This document shows, piece by piece, positions 1 to 7,903 of a stretch of DNA of 64,000 nt. Position 1 is the first letter of the stretch. Every line of letters begins with the position of its first letter. The stretch lies in assembly GCF_009856865.1 (NCBI RefSeq), contig NZ_WVUD01000005.1, forward strand, positions 62,001 to 126,000, written 5' to 3'. The notes below the pieces were generated by a model that searched no databases, was not told the DNA's origin, and saw nothing but the letters and a program-made list of their open reading frames with translations. Origin of the DNA: Solidesulfovibrio aerotolerans (lineage in GTDB: Bacteria > Desulfobacterota > Desulfovibrionia > Desulfovibrionales > Desulfovibrionaceae). Both the position numbers and the translations under genes were made by a program.

Positions 1-298
1 GTTGGGTATTTTCACTTAAAAATTCATAAATTCCATCAGTTTCAGAAATATTTTTAACAATACATGGCAGCTTTTCAATTCCAATTTTTTTTGCAAGAAT
101 ATATCTCAAATTCCCATTGACAATTTGATATTGGTTATTTCCTATTTCACGGACAATGATTGCGTGACTTAAGTCCAAATTTCCATTTTCTTCTATATCC
201 TTACGAATTTTGTTGATTATATGCTCTTCATAAAAATCACTTCTATCACAGGGGGGTGCACTGATATTTTCAATGTTAATCATTCTTATTTGATTCAT
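1..298 (-). CDS. ParB-like N-terminal domain protein (partial)
   Basis: The reading frame is open from an ATG at 298 to the window edge, so only the first ~99 residues are visible. The segment around residues 46-80 (IIVREIGNNQYQIVNGNLRY, then ILAKKIGIEKLPCIV) matches the ParB/sulfiredoxin-type fold, in which a G-x-x-R-y-x-A-x-k-x-x-G motif follows a strand pair; here the motif reads GNLRYILAKKIG. Proteins with this fold act in plasmid or element partition, as CTP-dependent DNA-binding switches, or as nucleases. The gene is very AT-rich compared with the chromosome beyond 2400 and lies beside an integrase, so it is probably cargo or a maintenance gene of the integrated element. The specific role cannot be told from this fragment. 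Confidence 0.6.
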   Translation of the reverse strand, partial: MNQIRMINIENISAPPCDRSDFYEEHIINKIRKDIEENGNLDLSHAIIVREIGNNQYQIVNGNLRYILAKKIGIEKLPCIVKNISETDGIYEFLSENTQ

Positions 299-419
299 TG
301 CAACGTCCCGCCCTTGACCTTTTTCAAAAATTTATATATAAGAATCAGGATAATGTCAATTCAATTCCCGTTAAACTGTTGAAAATTTCAACGGTTTTAT
401 CGGTAACTTATTGAAATTC

Positions 420-2174
420 CTAGCGAACAATAAATTTGGATCGCAAGACGTGTGAAAAGTCAACAGCATCAAAATTAATTTTAACTATTATATTTTCATA
501 TAATACACTTGGCGAGAATTCATTAGCATAAACATCAGCAGTAATATCATTAAGTGCGTGCCCTAAAATTCTTTTATACATGTGCTCATCCAAGTTCAGT
601 CTAACCTTATTCTGCTTACAAAAATTGGCGTACGTCTTTCTAAAAGAATGAAAATTTACACTTCCATTATCAAGCCTCAAACCATTTTTGAGACGCATAA
701 ACCAATTGACCAAAGCAGCATTATATTTATTAGAACTTGATAGTTTTAACTCTGGAAATAAGCGGGCATTTCGTGACCTCCGTAATTTATTGACATATTT
801 CAACAACTCCAACTCGGTCAATAAAAATGGATGGATTGGTATTAGTCTTCTGGACGCTTCATTTTTTATCTGCTTGTCAGGCATATTGTTATTTACGTCA
901 AATACCCAAACGCCTTCTACTTCACGGATATCATCTAGATACAATTGACATATTTCATTAGATCGCGCGCCCGTAAACAATGCAATCAATGGAATCCAAT
1001 AACGATAAGCAAAATTATTATTATCATTTTCTGCATGCACTGATGACGAAAATATTTTATTTAATTCATCGCTTGTAAATGGACGAGCGTCTTTTTTCAT
1101 CTCATTGCCACCAACTTGCCGAATCATACCTGGAACAACTGGATTACGTTCGATAAACGCTTCGCGAACAGCATAATTAAAATAACTTTGCAGAACACCA
1201 AGATACTTATTGACTGTTGTCAATGATATTCTTTCTTCTTCAGGGATTTCAATTTCTTGCAATTCTTTGATTGTTTTGTTTTTGTATTCTTTATGCTTTA
1301 TTCTGTTTTTTGGCAATTTCAACAGCAATTGACGATAATCACGAATCACTGCACCATTTATTTCATCTACAGGCACATCACCAGCAAATTCAATAAAAAA
1401 ATTAAATATAGCTCTAAACTCATTAAAACTTGCTTCACGCTTATGTTCGACTTCAATTTTTTCTTTTTGAAATTTTTCCCAAATACATGTCAACGAGTGC
1501 TTAGATTTATTTGTTTTTTCTTGTAATTCAATAACTGATTTTTCGTTACTATCATTCTTTGCCTTTAAAACATATTCATTCATTGCGTGTTCAAATGTTT
1601 CAAGCGATATTTCCCCATCAACTTTTTCTACTTCGTTATGATACAACTTATTATAGTTTAAGATTACACCGTGTTTCAATATTTTGTACTGATTTGATTC
1701 TTTGTCAATTTCAACGCTCAATTCATTCAAGAACCCGTCAATTATTTCTTCTACCACAATATCATTTTCTCTTTTTTGAAGAAGTCTGTTGAAATACCCC
1801 TTGCCATATTTAATGGCATTGCATTTTTCTTCAAATTGCCCATCCGTCATCATTCCACTATCAAATATAGCGGCGTTTTCGTTCACTCTCTGAATATGAT
1901 TAAGATGCTTCTTTATAATTTCACGAATCATTTCAATGCTTAATTCATCCATTATTTTTCCTCCATTTTCCCGCAGCATACCGAACAAGCTATCGACCTG
2001 TGCAGTAATACATGTAGCCCGTGACCGGGCCGCCTTGATGCCTACGGCACCCAAGGAATATTTGATTTCAGTCACCCCGAAAAGGGGGCGTAGATCAACC
2101 GGGATGAGGCGGCGGAAATAAAACCGGCCGCCCTTGCAAAGGAGGTGATGAGGCGACTTCGAAAAAAATGACAC
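420..2174 (-). CDS. Tyrosine recombinase / phage-type integrase
   Basis: 584-residue site-specific recombinase. The N-terminus (RFYFRRLIPVDLRPLFG, ~17-33) is the DUF6538-type arm-binding start found in large tRNA-targeting integrases; residues ~225-345 form the SAM-like core-binding domain and ~365-560 the catalytic domain. Visible catalytic residues are R404 (TGARSNEI), K437 region, H509-x-x-R512 (FHSFRKTY), H539 (ILGHA) and nucleophile Y549. The start is a GTG at 2174 with AGAGG 8 nt upstream; both lie inside the hairpin that ends the tRNA-Leu transcript. It reads away from the 3' end of that tRNA, the usual arrangement for an element inserted into a tRNA gene. Base composition is much more AT-rich than the flanking chromosome. 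Function is confident; the element type (prophage or genomic island) cannot be told. Confidence 0.93.
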   Translation of the reverse strand: MSFFSKSPHHLLCKGGRFYFRRLIPVDLRPLFGVTEIKYSLGAVGIKAARSRATCITAQVDSLFGMLRENGGKIMDELSIEMIREIIKKHLNHIQRVNENAAIFDSGMMTDGQFEEKCNAIKYGKGYFNRLLQKRENDIVVEEIIDGFLNELSVEIDKESNQYKILKHGVILNYNKLYHNEVEKVDGEISLETFEHAMNEYVLKAKNDSNEKSVIELQEKTNKSKHSLTCIWEKFQKEKIEVEHKREASFNEFRAIFNFFIEFAGDVPVDEINGAVIRDYRQLLLKLPKNRIKHKEYKNKTIKELQEIEIPEEERISLTTVNKYLGVLQSYFNYAVREAFIERNPVVPGMIRQVGGNEMKKDARPFTSDELNKIFSSSVHAENDNNNFAYRYWIPLIALFTGARSNEICQLYLDDIREVEGVWVFDVNNNMPDKQIKNEASRRLIPIHPFLLTELELLKYVNKLRRSRNARLFPELKLSSSNKYNAALVNWFMRLKNGLRLDNGSVNFHSFRKTYANFCKQNKVRLNLDEHMYKRILGHALNDITADVYANEFSPSVLYENIIVKINFDAVDFSHVLRSKFIVR

Positions 2175-2227
2175 CGCCGTTACCTCTTTGTACCCAATTG
2201 AGGTACATTGACGGTAACGGCGGTGTC
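2162..2227 (-). terminator. Hairpin terminator downstream of tRNA-Leu, overlapping the integrase start
   Basis: A perfect 15-bp inverted repeat (2170-2184 with 2213-2227; arm GACACCGCCGTTACC) encloses a second 6-bp pair (2189-2194 with 2202-2207). Read on the minus strand it is followed at once by a run of seven T (2168-2162), the form of a Rho-independent terminator. It sits 45 nt past the mature 3' end of tRNA-Leu. The integrase Shine-Dalgarno and GTG are in the 3' arm. Confidence 0.75.
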
Positions 2228-2271
2228 GAAAAAACGAAAAGTATAACTATCTAAACTTGTTACTTTTCTCT

Positions 2272-2358
2272 TGGTGCCGAAGGGGAGACTCGAACTCCCA
2301 CCCCCTTGCGAGGACTAGACCCTGAACCTAGCGTGTCTACCAATTCCACCACTTCGGC
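2272..2358 (-). tRNA. tRNA-Leu (CAG anticodon)
   Basis: The minus strand folds as a class II tRNA. The acceptor stem pairs GCCGAAG with CTTCGGC, the D-arm carries GGAATTGGTAGACACGC, and the anticodon stem CTAGG/TCTAG encloses the loop TTCAGGG, giving CAG. A long variable arm (TCCTCGCAAGGGGGT) and T-arm GTTCGAGTC follow, and CCA is encoded at 2274-2272. It probably provided the attachment site for the element to its left; the matching att repeat lies outside the window. Confidence 0.95.
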
Positions 2359-2557
2359 GATGCGGTGCAGAAGAAGGTGTTTATAGAACCCGCCCGCCCT
2401 TGGCAAGAAAAAAATTCGCCCCGCTCCCATTTTCTTTTCCTGCCCCCAAAATCGCTCTGCCAAAAGCACCCCGGGTTGAAGCCGGTCGCCTTTTGGGATA
2501 GCACCATGGGCGAAACGGGCGTTCGTCCGCCACATCTCGCCCATCGGACCACCACCA

Positions 2558-3496
2558 ATGATTGTCGTCACCCGCGTCGAGGAAATCCACGAAGCCCTGC
2601 ACGGTGCCTGCCTGACCATCGGCAATTTCGACGGCGTGCATATGGGCCACATCAAACTGCTCCAGCGCGTGCGCGACCGGGCCGCCGCCGCCGGACTGGT
2701 CAGCGTCGCCCTCACCTTCGACCCCCATCCCCGCCGGGTGCTCCTGGGCAGCGCCGCACCGCCGGCCATCACCCTGCTCGAACACAAGCTCGAATGCATC
2801 GAGGCCAGCGGCGTGCAGGTCTGCGTGGTGCTGCCCTTTACCCGCGAACTGGCCGCACGCGAACCCGAAGCCTTTGTGCGCGAAATTCTGGTCGAGGGCC
2901 TGTATCTCAAGCATCTGGTCATCGGCTACGACTACGCTTTTGGCAAAGGCCGGCGGGGCAATTTCGAGCTGCTCTCGGCCCTGGGCCAAAAATACGGCTT
3001 CGGTGTCGAGCGCCTGGACCCGGTCATCATCAACGGCGCGGTTGTCTCCTCCACCCGCATCCGCGACATGGTGCAGGCCGGCAATGTCTGGGACGCCCGG
3101 CCGCTTCTGGGCCGGTTCCATCAGGTACGCGGCTTGGTGGTCCACGGCCAGAAACGCGGCCGCCAGCTTGGCTTCCCCACGGCCAACGTCGGCGTTCGCG
3201 ACGAACTCGTGCCCCTGTCCGGCGTCTACGCCGTGTGGGTGGAGGTGGACGGGGTCGTGCGCCCCGGGGTGGCCAACATCGGCAAGAACCCCACCTTTGG
3301 CGACTTCGAGTTGTCCGTCGAGGCCCATATCCTGGATTTCAAAGGTAAAATCTACGATCAGCCCATCCGGGTCCATTTCGTCCAGCGCATCCGCTCCGAG
3401 AAAAAATTCTCCGGTCCCGAGGAACTCATCCTCCGCATCCGCGAAGATATCGGCCTGGGCCGCATGATCCTGTCCGCCCCTGACGCCCGGCCGTAA
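2558..3496 (+). CDS. ribF: Bifunctional riboflavin kinase / FMN adenylyltransferase
   Basis: 312 residues, the normal RibF length. It phosphorylates riboflavin to FMN and adenylates FMN to FAD in the cytoplasm. The N-terminal adenylyltransferase half shows the nucleotidyltransferase signature IGNFDGVHMGH (H28-x-G-H31) and the later SSTRIRD motif. The C-terminal kinase half carries GRQLGFPTANV, the PTAN nucleotide/flavin-binding motif. The ATG at 2558 is chosen because MIVVTRVEEI directly precedes the conserved core, although no strong Shine-Dalgarno is visible. The CLC gene starts 6 nt after the stop, so the two are probably cotranscribed. This is the first core gene right of the integrated element. 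Confidence 0.95.
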   Translation: MIVVTRVEEIHEALHGACLTIGNFDGVHMGHIKLLQRVRDRAAAAGLVSVALTFDPHPRRVLLGSAAPPAITLLEHKLECIEASGVQVCVVLPFTRELAAREPEAFVREILVEGLYLKHLVIGYDYAFGKGRRGNFELLSALGQKYGFGVERLDPVIINGAVVSSTRIRDMVQAGNVWDARPLLGRFHQVRGLVVHGQKRGRQLGFPTANVGVRDELVPLSGVYAVWVEVDGVVRPGVANIGKNPTFGDFELSVEAHILDFKGKIYDQPIRVHFVQRIRSEKKFSGPEELILRIREDIGLGRMILSAPDARP

Positions 3497-3502
3497 GCCG
3501 CC

Positions 3503-5350
3503 ATGGATGCCGCACCAGCCAGGGCAACGCCCCGCCCGTCGTTTTTCCGGCGACCCCGAATTGTGTGGCGGCGCCTTTCCCGCCGCTACATCCGCGTCGG
3601 TCTGGTGCGCTGGCTGGTCCTGGGCATCGTGGCCGGCCTGGGCTCGGGTTTGCTGGCCATCGCTTTTCACGCCGGCCTGGAGGGCCTGACCCATCTGCTG
3701 CAAGTCCATCTGGCCGGGCTTTCCCTGCCCCAGCCCTCGGGCGAGAGCCTGGGCGGCGGCCTGCCCGGTCCCTACCGGCCCTGGCTCATCCCGATCTTCA
3801 CCACCGCGGTCGGGCTTATCACCGGCCTGCTCGTCTCGCGCTTTATTCCCGAGGCCCTGGAAGGGGTCACCGACGGCACCGACGCCATGATCCGGGCCTT
3901 TCACCAACAAGGCGGCGTTATCCGGCCGGCCGTGCCGGCCCTGAAAGGCGCAACCGCCATTATGACCATCGCCGCCGGTGGCAGCGCCGGCCAGGAAGGC
4001 CCGATCTCCCAGCTCGGGGCAGGGCTGGGGTCGCTTGTCGCCCAGAAGCTGCATCTGACCGCCCGCCAGCGCCGCATCCTGCTCCTGGCCGGGGCGGCCG
4101 GCGGGCTGGGAGCCATTTTCCGCGCCCCGCTTGGCGGGGCCATAACCGCCGTGGAAGTCCTCTATTCCGAGGACTTCGAGGCCGAGGCCCTGCTGCCGGC
4201 CGTCGTCTCGTCGGTGGTGGCCTACACCCTTTTCGCCTTTGTCTTTGGCGGCAAGGCCATCCTGGCCGCCCCGGGCTACGTGTTTACCAACGCCTTGGAG
4301 TTGCCGTTCTACCTCGTGTTGGCCGTGGTCGTGTCCCTGGCCGCGCGCCTGTTTATCCGCACCTTTTTCACCTTCAAATTTGAACTCTTTGGCAGGCTCA
4401 AAAAACGCTTCGGGCCGACCCTGCCCATGGTGCTCGGCGGTCTGTGCGTGGGGCTTTTGAGTTGGCGCTACCCGCAGTTGTGCGGTGGCGGCTACGGCTG
4501 GCTTGAATTGGCGGCCAACGGCCGACTGGACATGCTCTTTCTGGTGGGGCTTTTTTGCGGCAAGCTCCTGGCCGTTTCGCTGACCATCGGTTCGGGCCTA
4601 AGCGGCGGCATGTTCGCCCCGGCGCTGTTTCTGGGCGGCACAGCCGGCAGCATCATCGGTCAGGCCGGGCATATGGTTCGCCCGGACATCGTGACCCAGC
4701 CCGGCGGCTACACCCTCGTCGGCATGGCCACCTTTTTCGCCGGCGTGGCCCACGCCCCCATCGGCCCGCTGATCATGGTCTGCGAGATCTCCCAGGGCTA
4801 TGGCCTGCTGGCCCCGCTCATGCTCTGTTCCGCCGTGGCCCTGGTGCTGTGCGACGACATCCATCTCTATGAAAACCAGGTGGACAACAAATTCGCCTCC
4901 CCGGCCCACACCGCCGACGCCACCAACAATATTCTCGAATCCGTGCCCGTGGCCTCGGTCTTCACCCCGGGCCGGCCCACAATCCTTGAGGAAAGCGTGA
5001 CGTTAAAGGCCCTGGCCGACGTTATTGCCGGCACCAGCGCCTTTGTGTTTCCGGTTAAAAACCACGACGGCTCCTTGACCGGCATCCTGGCCGTGCAGGA
5101 TGTCCGCCGGGTGCTGTTCGAAGCCAGCCTGCACGAACTGGTGCTGGTGCGCGACCTCATGCGCGCGCCGGTGGTCATCCACCCGGACATGTCGCTCTAT
5201 GACGCCTTGATGCTGTTTGTCGAAACCGATCTGGGCCAGTTGCCGGTGGTGGACGCACAACAGCCGGACACGGTGCTCGGCCTGCTCGATCGCCGCCATG
5301 TCTTTACCGCCTATTCCAGTACACTCAAGGCCCTTAAAAACGAGGAATAA
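3503..5350 (+). CDS. CLC-family chloride channel/transporter with CBS pair
   Basis: 615-residue inner-membrane protein with about ten hydrophobic helices in residues 35-450 and a cytoplasmic tail with two CBS domains (~475-605). CLC signatures are GGSAGQEGPISQLG (external gating glutamate E165), FRAPLGGAITAVEV (~206-219) and GLSGGMFAPALFLGG. At the position of the internal proton glutamate of E. coli ClcA (E203) this protein has V219, directly after E218, as channel-type CLCs do. The first anion-site motif GSGIP is not recognisable; EALEGVTDG is found there. CBS tails usually bind adenine nucleotides and gate the pore. The gene starts 6 nt after ribF and is followed by about 250 bp without a gene. 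Anion transport is confident; channel versus antiport is open. Confidence 0.92.
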   Translation: MDAAPARATPRPSFFRRPRIVWRRLSRRYIRVGLVRWLVLGIVAGLGSGLLAIAFHAGLEGLTHLLQVHLAGLSLPQPSGESLGGGLPGPYRPWLIPIFTTAVGLITGLLVSRFIPEALEGVTDGTDAMIRAFHQQGGVIRPAVPALKGATAIMTIAAGGSAGQEGPISQLGAGLGSLVAQKLHLTARQRRILLLAGAAGGLGAIFRAPLGGAITAVEVLYSEDFEAEALLPAVVSSVVAYTLFAFVFGGKAILAAPGYVFTNALELPFYLVLAVVVSLAARLFIRTFFTFKFELFGRLKKRFGPTLPMVLGGLCVGLLSWRYPQLCGGGYGWLELAANGRLDMLFLVGLFCGKLLAVSLTIGSGLSGGMFAPALFLGGTAGSIIGQAGHMVRPDIVTQPGGYTLVGMATFFAGVAHAPIGPLIMVCEISQGYGLLAPLMLCSAVALVLCDDIHLYENQVDNKFASPAHTADATNNILESVPVASVFTPGRPTILEESVTLKALADVIAGTSAFVFPVKNHDGSLTGILAVQDVRRVLFEASLHELVLVRDLMRAPVVIHPDMSLYDALMLFVETDLGQLPVVDAQQPDTVLGLLDRRHVFTAYSSTLKALKNEE

Positions 5351-5606
5351 GCCTCGTTGTCCGTTCGGTCGCCCGCACTGGCCGAGCCGAACTGGCCGAG
5401 CTGTCAATGCGCTTGACAGTTTGCCCAGCCTCCAGTTAAGGGTATTCTACTGGATATCATATCCTGCATTTGGCTGTTCCTGCGTTGGCGTGTCGCCGCT
5501 TCAGTCCGCGTGACCGCTTGTGCCATTGGGTGCTGGCATCCCCTTTGCTTGGAAACGCGATCCATTTTGCACCATTTAAAGCTCAAGCGTCACAGCAGGA
5601 GTACGC

Positions 5607-7697
5607 ATGCAGTTAAAAGCGAAATTCATCATACCAACATTGTTGCTAATTGTGTGCGGCATGTCCTTAACCACCTGGCTCACCTACACGCGCAGCACGG
5701 ATACGTTAGCGGCGCTCTCCGTTGAAAAAGCCAAGACCAACCTGTCGGCCCTGCTGTCCATGGTCGATCTTTGGGTGGACGGCGCGCAAAATGAAATCAT
5801 CACCCTGGCTCAAACAGACGACATCGCCCAGGCCCTGACCAACGGCGACGCCGCCAGCAAAGCCAAGGCTTTGTCCCTGACCAAGGATGTCGTGGGCCGC
5901 TACCCGTCCTTTGACAACATCCTTCTTCTCGACGCCAAGGGCCTCGTCGCCACAGCCACCAACCCGGTCCTCGTGGGTGCCAACCTCTCCGGGCGGGAGT
6001 ATTACCAAAAGGCCATCACAGGGCAGAACTTCATCTCCAGCCCGATATTAAATAAGGACATCGGCAAATTCGTCTTCGTCATCGCCGCCCCGATCCAGCG
6101 CGACGGCAAGACTATCGGTGCCATCGCCGTCGGCGTCCAGATCGAACGCTTCACCGACCAATTCGTCTCCCCCCTGGACAGCCCGGCCGGCAACGCCTTC
6201 ATCGCCACGGCGGACGGCCTGACCCTGGCCCACCCGGACCGGTCGCTGGTCGGCAAAGTGAACCTCTTGACCGACACGGATTTCGGCCGCCAGATGGCCG
6301 GCCAGCCAAGCGGCATGCTCGACGTCATATCCCTGGGCCAACCCAAGCTCATTTTGTTTGAAAAATCGAAACGAACCGGCTGGATGCTCGGCATAACCGT
6401 CATCAAGAACGTGGCCTTCGCCGGTGCCCGCAGCCTGGGCCTGCTTATTGTGTGGCTCTCGGTCGGGGTGGCCCTGTTTCTCGCCGCCGGCGTCTGGGTT
6501 ATCCTCTCCGTCAACGTCTTGCGCCCGGTAGGGGCCTTGGTCGCCGCGGCCAGACGCATCGCCGCTGGCGACCTGGATACGCCGTTGGCCGCCGACCGCC
6601 GCGACGAAATCGGCAGCCTCCAGCAGGCCATGGCCGTCATGGTCGTCAACCTCAAGGCCAAAATCGGCGAAGCCGAGGGACAAAGCCTGCGGGCCGCCGA
6701 GGAGACCGAAAAGGCCAAAACGGCCACCCACGAAGCCGAGGCCGCCCGCTCCCAGGCCGAAAGCGCCCGGGAACAAGGGATGCTCCAGGCAGCGGCCACC
6801 CTTGAAGACATCGTGGCTGCCGTCAGCGACGCCTCCGAGGCAATCGCGACTCAGATAGACCACGTCAGCCATGGCTCCCGCGAACAGTCGCACCGGGTCG
6901 GGGAAACAGCCACAGCCATGGAAGAGATGAACGCCACGGTCCTTGAAGTGGCCCAAAACGCCTCCCAGGCCGCCCAGACCGCTGATAATGCCCGGCACAA
7001 GGCCAACGCGGGTTCGGACAGCGTCGCCCGCGTCATCCAAAGCATTGCCGAGGTCCAAAACCGGGCTGCACGCCTCAAAGAGGATATGACCGCCCTGGGC
7101 CAGCAGGCCGAAGGCATCGGCCGCATTCTGGGCGTCATTTCCGACATCGCCGACCAGACCAATCTGCTGGCCTTAAACGCCGCCATTGAAGCGGCCCGGG
7201 CCGGGGACGCCGGACGCGGCTTTGCCGTCGTTGCCGACGAGGTGCGCAAACTGGCCGAAAAAACCATGACCGCCACCAAGGAAGTCGGCCAGGCCATCCG
7301 CGACATCCAGCAGGGAACCCGCTTAAATATCGACAACGTCGAAATGGCGGCTGAAAAAATCAACGATGCCACAACACTGGCCAAGGATTCCGGCCAGACC
7401 CTGGAGGCCATCGTCGCCCTGGTCGACGCCACAACCGATCAGGTCCGCAGCATCGCCACGGCGGCGGAACAACAATCCGCCACCACAGAAGAGATCAACC
7501 GCAGTATCGTGGACATAAACCGTCTGGCCGAAGACTCGTCCACGGCCCTGGAGCAATCCTCCCGTTCGGTGACCGAACTGGCGGAACAGACCCGCATGCT
7601 GCGCGGCCTTATTGACGAAATGCAGGCCGGCGGCTCCGGGGGCAACAGCCTGCCGGCCGTGCGCCGTCGCCCGGCCTTGCCGGCAGCGCGCCGCTAA
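5607..7697 (+). CDS. Methyl-accepting chemotaxis protein (Cache type)
   Basis: 696-residue transmembrane chemoreceptor. TM1 is at about residues 6-27, then a periplasmic double-Cache-like sensor of ~240 residues (typical [20 protein letters not shown] segment), TM2 at about 272-298 and a HAMP domain (~299-350). The cytoplasmic signalling helix bundle carries the highly conserved tip [20 protein letters not shown] followed by [20 protein letters not shown]. It would control CheA kinase through CheW; a cheW gene lies at 44473. AGGAG stands 6 nt before the ATG. The C-terminus ends in an arginine/alanine-rich stretch without a CheR-docking pentapeptide. The ligand cannot be told from sequence. 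Confidence 0.94.
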   Translation: MQLKAKFIIPTLLLIVCGMSLTTWLTYTRSTDTLAALSVEKAKTNLSALLSMVDLWVDGAQNEIITLAQTDDIAQALTNGDAASKAKALSLTKDVVGRYPSFDNILLLDAKGLVATATNPVLVGANLSGREYYQKAITGQNFISSPILNKDIGKFVFVIAAPIQRDGKTIGAIAVGVQIERFTDQFVSPLDSPAGNAFIATADGLTLAHPDRSLVGKVNLLTDTDFGRQMAGQPSGMLDVISLGQPKLILFEKSKRTGWMLGITVIKNVAFAGARSLGLLIVWLSVGVALFLAAGVWVILSVNVLRPVGALVAAARRIAAGDLDTPLAADRRDEIGSLQQAMAVMVVNLKAKIGEAEGQSLRAAEETEKAKTATHEAEAARSQAESAREQGMLQAAATLEDIVAAVSDASEAIATQIDHVSHGSREQSHRVGETATAMEEMNATVLEVAQNASQAAQTADNARHKANAGSDSVARVIQSIAEVQNRAARLKEDMTALGQQAEGIGRILGVISDIADQTNLLALNAAIEAARAGDAGRGFAVVADEVRKLAEKTMTATKEVGQAIRDIQQGTRLNIDNVEMAAEKINDATTLAKDSGQTLEAIVALVDATTDQVRSIATAAEQQSATTEEINRSIVDINRLAEDSSTALEQSSRSVTELAEQTRMLRGLIDEMQAGGSGGNSLPAVRRRPALPAARR

Positions 7698-7712
7698 AGC
7701 CGTCCGCCGCCC

Positions 7713-7794
7713 GGACTCCCGCCAGTGGCGGGAGTCCCCAAACGGCCAAGGGACAACAGGCCCTTGGCCGTTTGGGCAGGCCTGTGTCCAGGCC
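7713..7794. terminator. Three consecutive GC-rich hairpins
   Basis: Directly after the chemoreceptor stop are three perfect inverted repeats end to end: 11 bp (7713-7723 with 7727-7737, loop AGT), 16 bp (7737-7752 with 7761-7776, 8-nt loop) and 5 bp (7779-7783 with 7790-7794). The first two share a base at 7737, so they cannot both form fully. No T-run follows, so a classic intrinsic terminator is not proven; mRNA 3'-end protection or transcription blocking is likely. Confidence 0.5.
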
Positions 7795-7903
7795 GCCTTC
7801 CCGCCCCGGCAACCGCCTGCCCGCAACCGCCAGGATGCTTGCCCCCAGGCCGCTTCCAGCCTATGCCTTTTGGACAATCCCAAAACAGATTCCCGGAGCG
7901 GCC

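Noticed and set aside
2381-4054. 557-residue minus-strand frame
   Set aside because: Runs antisense through ribF and the CLC gene; Gly/Asp/His-rich composition typical of a high-GC shadow frame.
5413-5448. TTGACA with TATTCT as a promoter for the chemoreceptor
   Set aside because: The spacing is 24 bp, too long for sigma-70, and no better -10 lies at 17 bp.
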